Shown one piece after another: positions 35,548 to 46,380 of a stretch of 64,000 nt of DNA. The notes beneath the pieces are model-generated. The model had not been told where the DNA came from, did no database searches, and saw nothing but the letters and a program-made list of their open reading frames with translations. The stretch covers positions 47,285,858 through 47,349,857 of the forward strand of contig NC_052508.1 in assembly GCF_014356525.2 (NCBI RefSeq). Direction: 5' to 3'. This DNA comes from Nilaparvata lugens (taxonomy: Eukaryota > Arthropoda > Insecta > Hemiptera > Delphacidae). Position 1 is the stretch's first letter; each line of letters starts with the position of its first letter. Both the position numbers and the translations under genes were made by a program.

Positions 35548-36200
35548 TCTTATACTATTAAACGAGCAACTTCTGTTTATATGTTTAGATGTTTGCAGGT
35601 TTAAATGTTTATATTTTTGTATTCCACCAAACCTCGAAAACGGCTTTAACGATTCTCACGAAATTCATTACATAGTAGGTTTATAATATAAAGATTCGAT
35701 TGCACTAGGTCTCATCCCTGGGAAAACTCGCTGAAGGACATTAAAAGGATAATTGTTATTCATCCTTGGAAAAACATCTGATAATAATTATTATTTTCGT
35801 CGTCTGTTGGTGATGGAAGTGAGTGAGAGTGTGTTCATGTGTGTGGGACTGTGTCAAAATTATGACTCAGCTGTTGAACTTTCGTAATCATTCAATCAGG
35901 TACTTAGTGCCGGTTGCAAAAAAGTTATTTTCAATCCTGATTAATTCCAGTAGATCCATCTTTTTGAAATGGTCTTCTCTGATTTGGTTCACGTGAAGTT
36001 AATCAGGATTAAAATTTAACCGGCTTTTGTGCAACTGGGCCTTTGTGAGGGAAATTTTTGCATTCCTCTGGGAATTAATCTCAATTCACTGTAATTAGAT
36101 AAAACATTTCTGTATGAATGCTATTATTCTTTCGTAATACATTTTTTATGCTTTTGTACTCCAGAGCGAAGCTCGGTCCCCGATATTTAATACTACATGT
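35548..36200 (+). repeat. Dispersed repeat interrupted by a MITE
   Basis: It starts TATACTATTAAACGAGCAAC, continues with TCGAAAACGGCTTTAACGAT followed by CACGAAATTC, and ends with CAGAGCGAAGCTCGGTCCCC. The GAGCGAAGCTC end can form a short hairpin. I associate this start and end with a family common in hemipterans, but the superfamily is not determined. The MITE at 35907-36043 lies inside it. Confidence 0.5.
35907..36043. mobile_element. MITE-like inverted-repeat element, copy 2
   Basis: The left end GCCGGTTGCAAAAAAG and the inner TCAATCCTGATTAA pair with the right side TTAATCAGGATTAAAATTTA and CCGGCTTTTGTGCAACTGGG. The right end is identical in style to copy 1 at 7785-7933. The element is about 137 bp and non-coding. 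Confidence 0.75.
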
Positions 36201-36411
36201 GCTAGCAGTTGCTATGACAATTTTTTTTTATTCAAAGTGTTAAAATGTGAATAGAAGCTACTATTAGCGTTCACTGACACTTGATTATTCAATGTATAGG
36301 TACCGTACTCATTCATTTCTTTTTTGTATCATTTATTAGTATCTTTAAATGTTGAGCTCATTGAAACGGGTTGAGATATCGATGTGCGGGTTCCAACATT
36401 AATTATCCTCT

Positions 36412-36648
36412 GAAATTCTCCATCGAAATCATGTTTCACATGACTACCTTCCCATTTGAAAAAATGAAGTTTGATTCAAAATGAAGCTGGATTCGAAATG
36501 AAGTTGGATCCATATGAGGATTCAAGATGGCGAACAAAAGTTTTGAAGCGACAAAAAGTTTTTTTCAATTGGAATAGGATTCCCATGGAACCTACAACTG
36601 CAATATCATACTTTTAAAATATATATTCAGCTGTTTCCATAATAATTC
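36412..36648 (+). repeat. Dispersed repeat, inverted relative to 63.65-63.82 kb
   Basis: ATCGAAATCATGTTTCACAT followed by GACTACCTTCC, GAAGTTGGAT, CAAGATGGCG, GCGACA.AAA, AATAGGATTCC and TTCAGCTGTTTC all occur in the same order in the reverse complement of about 63650-63815. The copies are diverged and non-coding. Confidence 0.65.
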
Positions 36649-39600
36649 TCACAAACTCTGTATAATTACAAGTTGCAGATCTCAGAGATCAATACGAAAG
36701 TTCATGAGGAGCGAGCTCTTCAACCCAGGGGTCTCTAGTATATTTCATTACATAATTATTTCATTATTTCAAATCAACACCTACATCGCTAGGACGAGAG
36801 TCACGTCCCCTCCCTAAATCCCTCATCAAATACTTTTTTTTGTAATCAATAGATTGAGTATATGATTCTAAAATAATCCTTGAACAAAGCATTCAAAAGC
36901 TAATATCGTAAATCACATATCTCATGAAGATTTTTCCCTGTCTCTGAAAGGATATTCAATAGAAAATCAGTGAAGATTCCGCTAGCCTCGTCTGACTCCG
37001 CCTGTAAGGGGAAAACATCTTTGCCTGTACAGTGCTGCTGCCTAGCGGTCAAATTGCGAACTGAGCATGACCACTTCTCTGAAAGGCAGGACAAGTGAGT
37101 GCGTCTAATCTCTGCAAATAGAGCATCTGTCAGCATTTTCTTCAATCTATTTCAAATTCAACCTAAATCTTCGTGTATAATTATTCTAATTATTTCTTCT
37201 GAGAATAGAATCATTGCATATAAAACTACATGAATACTATATATATTATGAATCTCAAAATGCTGAATTTGAAACAAAATACGGTAGCCCAATTTGCCAC
37301 TAGAGAGTTAACCTGGATATTTCAGTTTTTAATTTGAATAATCAAGAAATTCACAAGCCATAGACAGAGAGGATTGAGAATAAAAACCAGTACAATAGTT
37401 TTATAGTATGATAAATCATGGAGACGTCGTGTATAATTAAAGGAATCTGTTAAATGTTTAACAGTCAAGTATCACAATTGAATTTCACAACATAATTTTC
37501 ATCTTCAAGCTTGGTAAAAGTCAATTGTCGTGGTAGGTGATAGGTCCATGAATCAAAGTCTACTACTTTAACCTAGATGACTCGTTGATGGACGTTATTC
37601 TAGCAACTCTCTCAGTCTTGTATTTGAGATGGTGATGTCTATTATGTTTTATTCTTGATTAATGACGCTGCTAATAGTATAAAAATCAAGGACCTTTCCC
37701 AAAAAGCATGAAAAAGTACAGTTTCACAAGCCTTTCGAAAATTTCAATGCACTTTGTGTAGTAATTAACTTTTACCCTGTGACACTATTAGCATATAATA
37801 TGATATGGGTGTAGAATAGAGTTGCTCTACCGGAAAATTGCATTGGTTGATCTAATTTGTCAATGAGGCAAGTATATTCATTATTAATTTATCTATTGAC
37901 ACAAAATACAACATTTATCTTTATCCTTGACTTTGCATCTCCGAGGCACAGTGGAAACAACAAGAATATTGTTTCCCCTCTTCTATGTTAGAGTGCACAG
38001 TAAGCTACCACAGACAATATGAAATGATCATGCTCCTCTATGATTGGTTCTTTTTCTTTGATACTTTCCCTGAGGATGATGCTTGGCTCTACTAAAGCTA
38101 AGGCTTGGTTGAGCAAGTAGGTAATGGTGATGAATCTTTCACTGTTGGGCAACTAAATCTCTCCACAGTCCAGTTTTATGTTGTATAGTATTTCTTCGTA
38201 ATGTAAGTTTTTCGAAAATACATGAAAATATACTATTTGAACGACCCTTTCCAATTTTGATGCTCAGGATCAAATTAAAAAATTCCTTGGTAGGATAAAT
38301 TTAAATTAAAATAATATTATTTTTATTTTCATTTCTCTGTAATAGTTTTTTTTTTGTATGGAAAATCGATTGCAAAAACCATAAGGACTAGTGTAAATCA
38401 TTATTACAGGACATAGTGGTGCGCCAGTGGTGTGATGAGGGGACTTTATCGATTGCCGGCGGGTAAATATTGTTTCTTGGGTTGGCCAACCTGCCGGTGC
38501 TCCAACCCAGACGCAGTGCAGTGCAGTCCCAGTCGATGTCTACACGAGTGAATCAGTCGTTCGTTAGCATTCGGTTTGTTAACTTGATAATCCGGGCCTG
38601 TTCTTCGTGTTAGATAATGTTTGATTGCTCCAATTATTTCTAATTTGAAATGTCGCTTGTGCCCGCGGTCATTTCCAGTAGACTAGGAACAGTATAGCAC
38701 TCGTGCAATAGCAACAAGTGAATTTTGCCACTTGGAAATGTGCAAACTGTAAAAATCTAAACGCTATGTAGTTTAGATTACCGCCTGCATACATAGATAT
38801 TTCAGCTAAAATACTATGTTGCCTAGTCGAATTTTGAGTTAATCATTGGTCTGTTACCTAGATGATTGAAGGTTGTTATCGTTAGGAAAAGATAACTCGA
38901 TATCCATGTTGGTGGGAAGAGGTTTAGCAGAAATTTACAATAGGCAACAATATTTTAATTTAGTGCTTTATTTGGTTAATACAAAATATAATATACTATC
39001 GAACAATAGGCAACTTCAACAGGAATTGCTGTTTCTATGATGTACAGTAAGTAGAAATTTATATTCTTTTGATAATGTAATCATCTTCTATAAATTTATC
39101 CCTGTCAGCCGGTTCATCATTTTTTTCATTTGATAAATATTTTATTTCTATTTCGTATATAAAAAATAAAGAATTCCATCTTTGGGTTTAAAGGAATGAG
39201 TACGATTTGTCACAGATTAATTTCCATTAAATTTGACCCATTTTAGAAACTAGGATTGTAAGTTACTTTTTAGCCCGGTGTGACACTGTCTTTCCAACTA
39301 TCTTGTGGTAGCGAGCGTTCTACTGTGAGTCAGAGCTAGAGCGTTTTGTGGAGTATTTTTACAACACGAAGTTCGTACACAGTGCAACATTTTCTCTGGG
39401 ATTTATTTTTAGTATCTTTCGGCCGGTGGCATGCGCGGCATAACCTCAAACTACAGGAATAAATCCCTAACGCGCTGTTTGTCTAATATGCGTTATCACT
39501 ATCAGCTTGTTCGTATCAATCTCCAATTCGCTTGCAAAATGAGGCAGAATTTAAATTTAGCCAATCCAAGTGCCGGTCTCTTGCACCAACAAATTCTGAC

Positions 39601-42285
39601 GCTACTCGTTACACCTTTAAGTCAGTTTTGAAACCTAATTCTAAAAAAACTACTACATTTTCATCGCACCTTAGTTCTATTCGACACCTCCAGTGTTATT
39701 ATCAAGCAATGATCATAATCAAACTAGGATGCCATATTGCTTTTTGATATTAATCTTCCTATTAAACTATACGTTATACTGAAACTATTGATTTAACGGA
39801 AATTACCAAGATGTTAGTGAATTACTGTTTAGAAAACAATTCATTTCTCAACCTATGTTTCTGGAACGATGTAGAAACTCATTTTCCATCTTTTGAGGTT
39901 AGGTTTCTCAGTGATCAGCTAAAAATCCGAGCGCTTTCATTGGTTAGTTCAATTTGTCAGGTTTTCAGCAACGCTCTATCTCTTTCACAATCAAACCTGC
40001 TTTAACTTTTGGAGAATAATTACATTCTCGATTTTCTATTTGCTATTTGAGTTGCATTCCTCCCGTATATTCGATCCTAATTTCACCGAGGCCTAGTCCT
40101 TCAAACGTTCAAAGTAGTTTTTCACGATTTTCTTCTAGATCTTGAATCTTTCTTTATTCTTGTTTTCTTTCTACAATATTTATTTCATTCCATTTGTTGC
40201 CTTGAATTGTTTCGGTTAAAATAGGTACTGATTATCTGTCCCTACCACCACATACTAATTTTACTCTCTTACACTGGTAAAAACTAATTGCACAAGTCAT
40301 TTCTCAACACTCAAATTTGATTTCAATCATGAGATTATGGCCTGATATTCTGTATTCTGTTTTTATTTGTTGAATATGCTCAACATTAAGTTGTATTGAA
40401 TATTGTAGATCTGCTTATGGTTGAAATCTCGAAATAATTGTTTCTTATTGGTCAATAACAAACTCCAGGGCGGTTGGTCTCTAGACATTTTATTGGTAGA
40501 AAATTAGCTTTTTATATCCATGTATAGACTGATCATCTCTCAGGCTATTGAGTTTTTTCTTCAAATCAACGTTGATTTTTCAAGTCGTCATCCAACTCCT
40601 GAAAACTCGTTCACAGAGTTAATCTAGTTACCCATGAAGAGGTTTCACTCATACATATTTGATTTCTCTCGATAGGAAACTGTGAATAACTGGTCAGTGA
40701 ATAATTAATGCTGTACAAAAAGATAATACAGTAGGATCCACCACTTGAAATGATAGTGTTTGACATATTGATTCATAGTTGTTCTTATTTGACATTTCAG
40801 TTGTCAAAGAAAAGCTTCCCAAACTGTGAAAGTGTCTCATTTTATTCGTTTTGTGACCCACAAAATTAGATTCGCCTCAATTTGAAAATTACACAACACA
40901 GTTTGAGGACTGGTGAAGTTCATTCGTAGTCAATGACCTTTGCAGCGAACGTTTCATCGGCCCACGCCATATTTATGTGCAGATGCTGATTGTAGTACAT
41001 ACAACATAGGCTACAGCTACATACTACATACATACTTCAGCTTCTCCTACCAAATAATCGCATTTCCACAATTTCTTCCTTCTAGCAGAACAAATTAGAC
41101 TGACTGATTGAATGTTACTAACTGAAGTGAACGGAATCCTTATTATTCAGAACATTGGTAGTTTAGGACTAAAGGGTCCTTTTCTTGATTTCGGTAATCG
41201 GATTTTGCTCTTGACTCAAACAACTTTTGCTGTTTGAGTAAAAATCTTCATATTCTGGTGCTTATTGTTTCATACTTTAATTTTACAAACATACTTGCGG
41301 CTCTATAAGGAATCGATTGTAGATTACGCTATATACCAAATGTATCGATAGATCTAATATTTCCAGCTTTTACATTTCAAGGAATTAAGAATAATCCAAT
41401 CTCCTGTAACATGATCGTGTACCTTTTTATTGATTCCCTCTTGAAACACGTCATAATATTAGTGAACTGGGTATAATTTAGTTTTCCTCTCTCCTTTTTT
41501 GTCTTAATAATCTGAACTTGCTCTGAAATCTCCCCCAAAATAATCGTAATTATTAGGTAGGCCTATTGATTACTGACGATTGTATGTACCGTAGTTTAGT
41601 ATTGAGTACAGTAATTTTATTCCGCAATTTTGAGACAAGAGACGAACGAATATCCTTCTATTCTCTCTGCTCGTACTCAATGGCCTGTTATTAAGAATTT
41701 ACACGTAGTACTACAGATAAGGCAAAATGTTTTATCCATATGTGATAGAACATGAATAGAACATTGTAGATTGTATGTAACGTACGACGTACTACCACTT
41801 TCAAACCCAAGTTCCATTCACGAAGGTGGTGGCTTTCACCCCTTTAACAACTTTTAGTAATATTTTTCCATATGAAAATGTGAATTCAGTTTGAGGGAAA
41901 GTTCCCGGTTGCGATAAGGCTAGAGCTTCGGGCTTATTCAGAACTTTCTGCATTTTAACAAGCTCAGGATTTGACACCGAAAGGATTTCAAATTCAGTAG
42001 GGCTGAGTGATGTTCGTTGCTAAGGTCTTCCCACGTCAGCACTTTCAATACGAGGGTTCGCAGGAAAACTTTGAAAATGAAATCGGAAAAAATTGAAGCA
42101 CATCATATCATACAGAGGATCAAAAATACATAGTGTTTGTCATCTTATAATAAGGGTTCATCAATCTTTTATCTTTTATTTAGCGTATTACGCTATTGTT
42201 TCTCTATGCTTCTACCTACATATTAACACTTTGAACATATAACATTTTGTCATAGCAAATCCTATCACATTTAGTATTAATTACA
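36649..42285. other. Loop of the large inverted repeat, no recognisable gene
   Basis: The DNA is mostly AT-rich. A GC-richer patch at 38400-38600 contains AATCAGTCGTTCG, an initiator-like TCAGT near 38551, but no ATG-plus-donor structure follows convincingly. The frames at 39431-40005 are short, in different phases and have no recognised motif. They might be a decayed coding element, but I cannot support one. Confidence 0.4.
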
Positions 42286-44107
42286 GACAGGCAGACGGAC
42301 ATTAACGAAAGCGAGTTAATATAGAACTTATAAATTGATGTTGTTATTATTCAGCTAAAATCATGATTGTGTCGGTGCATAAAGTCTGTCTGTCTGACAG
42401 TCTGTGTGATAACTGCCAAATAATAGCATCAGCATCTTTAAATGAATTGAAAAATTACAGAAATAACATGCGAATAATAATTCCAGCTGACTGATAAATG
42501 ATATATCAAAACAATTTTTTCCTTATGTACTTTCAATGTTATTTTTATATCCTGAAAAAAGACGAAGGAGTGAATCAATTTTGTTGTCCAACGAACTTGA
42601 CCTGTAAATAGGTTCGAAGAATTTGTGTTAAACATTTTAAGCTGATTGATCAATTCACTCTTAAGCTCTTGTCGAACATTCAGACAGAAAAAGACTTTGG
42701 GCTCTAGTAAGTCAAAAGTGAGAACTTCGCTAACGCTTGTTCAATAATTTTTGAATGATTTTACTTTGTGCAGTGTGAACATAATGAGCCATAATTTGAT
42801 TTTCGAAAGCTAAAAATTCATTGAAATAGAGAAAAAAAAACGTTTGCAATATTAGAGAGGTGGGTACCTTTACCCCAACTAGACATTACATGGAGGATTT
42901 TCTTCAAATAAAGAGCGCAGTCAATTCAGTAGTAGTTCATAGATATAGGAAGTTTGTTTAATTGAAGAGGAGTTCAGTTACTTATCCATTTACAGAATAC
43001 TAAAAAAGCCAAAAACTGTCTTCCAAAATTAAACCTTCCAAATTAAGAAAACTAAAATTTCCCAAATAAAAAGGGGTTAGGGTTATGATTTCATTTATTG
43101 AATATCAGTCCAATTTTTACTCCAAAATATCATTCAAGCTGAGAATAATTGATAAAATTATTGAACATTTTAATAAATACACAGAGTTGTATGGACAGTT
43201 TACATAAAAATTGATTGAGAGTTATGTATTTCGTTCTACTCAATAAAACGTCAGCTACCAGAATTTTTTAGAGTTAGATCTTCTCTGTAAAATTTTGAGT
43301 CAGACGTATGTACAATCACTTACTAAATAATTGATCCATTCAATAGATAAATTTGAACATTTATTTTATAAAGTATACGAATGACACAGTCAACAACCAC
43401 TCTACATATAGTGAGATAACAATTCAAATGCAAGGAATAGTCAACTATAAGAGAACTATGCGTCTGTGCGGATTCAGTAGTAACTGGGTTGTGGATACCC
43501 TATGTGAAAACTGAGGATTTAAAAGGTTATTGAAAACTAGCAGAGATATCAGGAAAATTTATACTTCTCAATAATTAACCACTCACCTACAAGCAACTCC
43601 CACATGCATTTAAAAAACAAAATTACTAGCAAAATGCATAAAAAGAAATTCTATTCTTATTTACTACAAATTCTTATAGAAAAATGCATAATATTATTCA
43701 ATGCTCCACACTCATCACCTTGTCAAAAATGAAGCAGTCTATTCCATTCCTCCCACATTTCTAATTTCATCCACATAAAACTATTTAATTGTTTCCTTAC
43801 ATTCGACGTTCGTTTAGAAGCAGACTCGTTTAGATTCAGATTCGTTTCCATTGTTGCCGTCGCAAACGAAATCAATGCTATCGAATACATGAAAAACTGC
43901 TACTGATGAAAAGGCACTGTTCCGTTATTGGATGATGATGTTCCGTGTTTGAGAAACCCTCAAATAGAATTGCAAAGCAATGAGTGAAGAGTGTACCGTA
44001 CTGCATTTGAAATGCACTCGCTTCTTGCAATTCGCAATCAACACTACTTTATTATTATCATCATCATATCAAGATGCATTCGTTCTATTCAAATTATTCT
44101 TTCTATT
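42286..44107 (-). repeat. Right arm of the large inverted repeat (both empty sites preserved)
   Basis: The reverse complement of this 1.8 kb segment matches 31920-35533 with both inserted elements removed. Where the left arm has the LINE, this arm reads (reverse complement) CAATTATTCTCAGCTTG without interruption near 43142-43162. Where the left arm has the second repeat, this arm keeps a short join near 42975-43000. Outer boundaries are TTCTTTCTATTAAC (about 44094-44107) and CAGACAGGCAGACGGACATTA (about 42284-42304). The segment encodes no recognisable protein. The 71-residue minus frame at 42438-42653 is chance. Confidence 0.85.
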
Positions 44108-44120
44108 AACGCTATAGTAT

Positions 44121-44158
44121 GTCAAAAATGAGAACTTCGCTAACGCTCGTTCAATTAT
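44121..44158 (+). repeat. Repeat-end fragment
   Basis: TGTCAAAAATGAGAACTTCG followed by CTAACGCTCGTTCAATTA matches the internal arm sequence at about 42712-42753 (same strand) and 35068-35097 (inverted). It lies just outside the right arm boundary, so a separate fragment of the same family abuts the arm. Confidence 0.65.
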
Positions 44159-45224
44159 AAAATCTTGATAATGAGATATGAGTGGAAGATATCCTGCACC
44201 GTAGATTCCATGCTAGGGCATGTCACACTACCATCATTTTTTAAAATCTCGGACTCAAATTTAAAGTCTTCGGAAGTTAAATTATTAATTTTGAAAGTAA
44301 CGAAGTGAAAATTCCACTGGAAAATGAATTAGGCCGAAAATGTGTAATCAATTTCTTAATTTTTCCACAATTATAATGAATGATTACCGTACTACTGGTG
44401 TGTATTGAAATATACATGGGAATTTGATCATTTTTTTAAATACAGTTCTTGGAAAATAGTAGATATTCAAGAAATTCACTTTGAAAATGTAACTAAATTA
44501 CCTAAATTGAAAGACATTGATAGTAATAAGGAAAATTGAGAAGCAGATAGCAAAAGACATCAGCTACTCAAAGAAGGAGGAAAAGTATGATGCGGTGGTA
44601 ACAAACTAGATGGAATATCACAAAATCAAATTCTAGATTGTGGCAACGTTGAGTTTTTCTATTCAACAATTTTTTAAAAAAAGTACTGATGTATTATTGA
44701 GAGAAACAAAAGTGTCTATTTGTTGTAACCAAGTCAGCAGTGCCAATGTATTTTGAGCTGATCTAGCGACTGTCTGTGTCTGCATGCGCCGTCTTTACGC
44801 TATCGCAATTATTACTATATACACTATATATATGTATGCAGTCAATATTCTATAGTAAATGCCTATGACCTTCGAGCAGTCCAAACTGGTTTCGACCATT
44901 TCTACTTCAATGCACCACTCTCTATATTTATAGCTTCCACAATATACCTGCTCAATATACATATAGATATACAATTTACAGAAGTTGTACGTATATTTAC
45001 TGGCGAATGCTGTAAATACAAGTACTAGTGGTGAGGTGTTGGAGGGGGTTGAAAGGCGGGTAGTCTCCCACAGGCCATTGGTCTTTCCTGAGTTTGCCAC
45101 AAAATTAGGAACCTTTCTATACAATTTTTTATGTTTTCTCCGTTTCTGCAATATTAATACAATAGTATCAGCTGTTCAATAATTCTTGTAGCATTATCGG
45201 TACTGATATTATGCTGCTTAATAT
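44159..45224. other. Unannotated AT-rich DNA
   Basis: The overlapping frames at 44795-45182 on both strands have no recognisable motifs. Confidence 0.45.
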
Positions 45225-45471
45225 ATTAAAACAATATAGAAACTTGAAGTACCCTTTATTATTTCAAATATAACGACTAGTTTCGACCATAACTTGGGTC
45301 ATTTTCAATTTGAAATGTGGAATATAAATAAACAAATTGATACTATTTAGTTAGAACATATGCTTATTGTTGAAACTTATATACTTATTGCTAAATTTTA
45401 TGGTCGAAACTAGTCCTTGTAATATTTTAAATAATAAAGGGTACTTCAAGTTTCAACATTGTTTTATTAAT
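45225..45471. mobile_element. MITE-like element with terminal inverted repeats of about 65 bp
   Basis: The left end GAAACTTGAAGTACCCTTTA followed by TTATTT and later GACTAGTTTCGACCATAA is mirrored on the right as TTATGGTCGAAACTAGTCCT and AATAAAGGGTACTTCAAGTT followed by TCAAC. Outermost bases read TTAAAACAAT on the left and ATTGTTTTATTAA on the right. The element is about 247 bp, non-coding, with roughly 100 bp between the arms. Confidence 0.8.
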
Positions 45472-45499
45472 TTGTAAAAGTATCCCATTCAAGTGAAGT

Positions 45500-46380
45500 G
45501 TTTTTACTTTCCTTGCTCTATTACCGCGAAAACCCCTGTTTTTGACAACATTTTCGCCATTTCAGCCGCCATCTTGAATCGCATTTGATCGAAATTGTTC
45601 GTGTCGGATCCTTATATTGTAAGGACCTTACGTTCCAAATTTCAAGTCATTCCGTTAATTGGGAGATGAGATATCGTGTACAGAGACGCACATACACTAA
45701 TACACACACACATATAGACCAATACCCAAAAACCACTTCTTTGGACTCAGGGGACCTTCAAACGAATAGAAATTTAGAAATTGGGGTACCTTAATTTTTT
45801 TCGGAAAGCAGTACTTTCCTTGCCGAACAATTTCGATCAAATGCGATTCAAGATGGCGGCTGAAATGGCGAAAATGTTGTCAAAAACAGGGTTTTTCGCG
45901 ATTTTCTCGAAAACTACTCCAACGATTTCGATTAAAGTTATACCTGAAATACAATCATCGATAAGCTCTATCAACTGCCACAAGTCCCATATCTGTAAAA
46001 ATTTCAGGAGCTCCGCATCTATGCAAAGTTTGATTTTAGATTCTCAATTATCAGCCTTCATACACAATTTAAACACCAAATTTCAAGTGGAATAGATTGA
46101 GCATGAGAATCTCTACAATTAATGTTCAGGAACATTTTCACCTAAAATTAAAAATAAACTCGAAAATCGAGAAAATGTGATTATCTAATTGCAAACTATT
46201 GGTAACTATTGATTCTATTAAATGATTCACTATGAAAGATAGCAGACTTCGTGTGTCTCCAGCGTTATTGCCCTTTCACTAGCTGGCTCAAATCTTTGAA
46301 TAGTAGACTTGAGATGCGCGGGAATGGTGATCAATTTTCATAACGGCAAGGAAAGTTGTGTGAGTGCCACCAGATTTTTA
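45500..46380. repeat. Composite repeat with a 77-bp near-perfect inverted repeat
   Basis: 45525-45601 and 45824-45900 are inverted copies with one mismatch, covering GCCATTTCAGCCGCCATCTT and the neighbouring GAATCGCATTTGATCGAAA. Between them lies a repeat-tail segment (CCAAATTTCAAG.., ACACACACACATATAGACCA, GGGGACCTTC..AAATTGGGGTACCTTAA). ACTTTCCTTGC at about 45506-45516 has an inverted counterpart GCAAGGAAAGT at about 46347-46357, so the whole may be one element with an internal inversion, or two nested copies in opposite orientation. The 104-residue frame at 45781-46095 reads through the repeat and is not a gene. Confidence 0.7.

Noticed and set aside
39431..40005. Cluster of short plus-strand frames that might be a decayed gene
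   Set aside because: The phases differ and no family motif could be recognised. A translated database search would decide; a consistent hit across frames would reinstate it.
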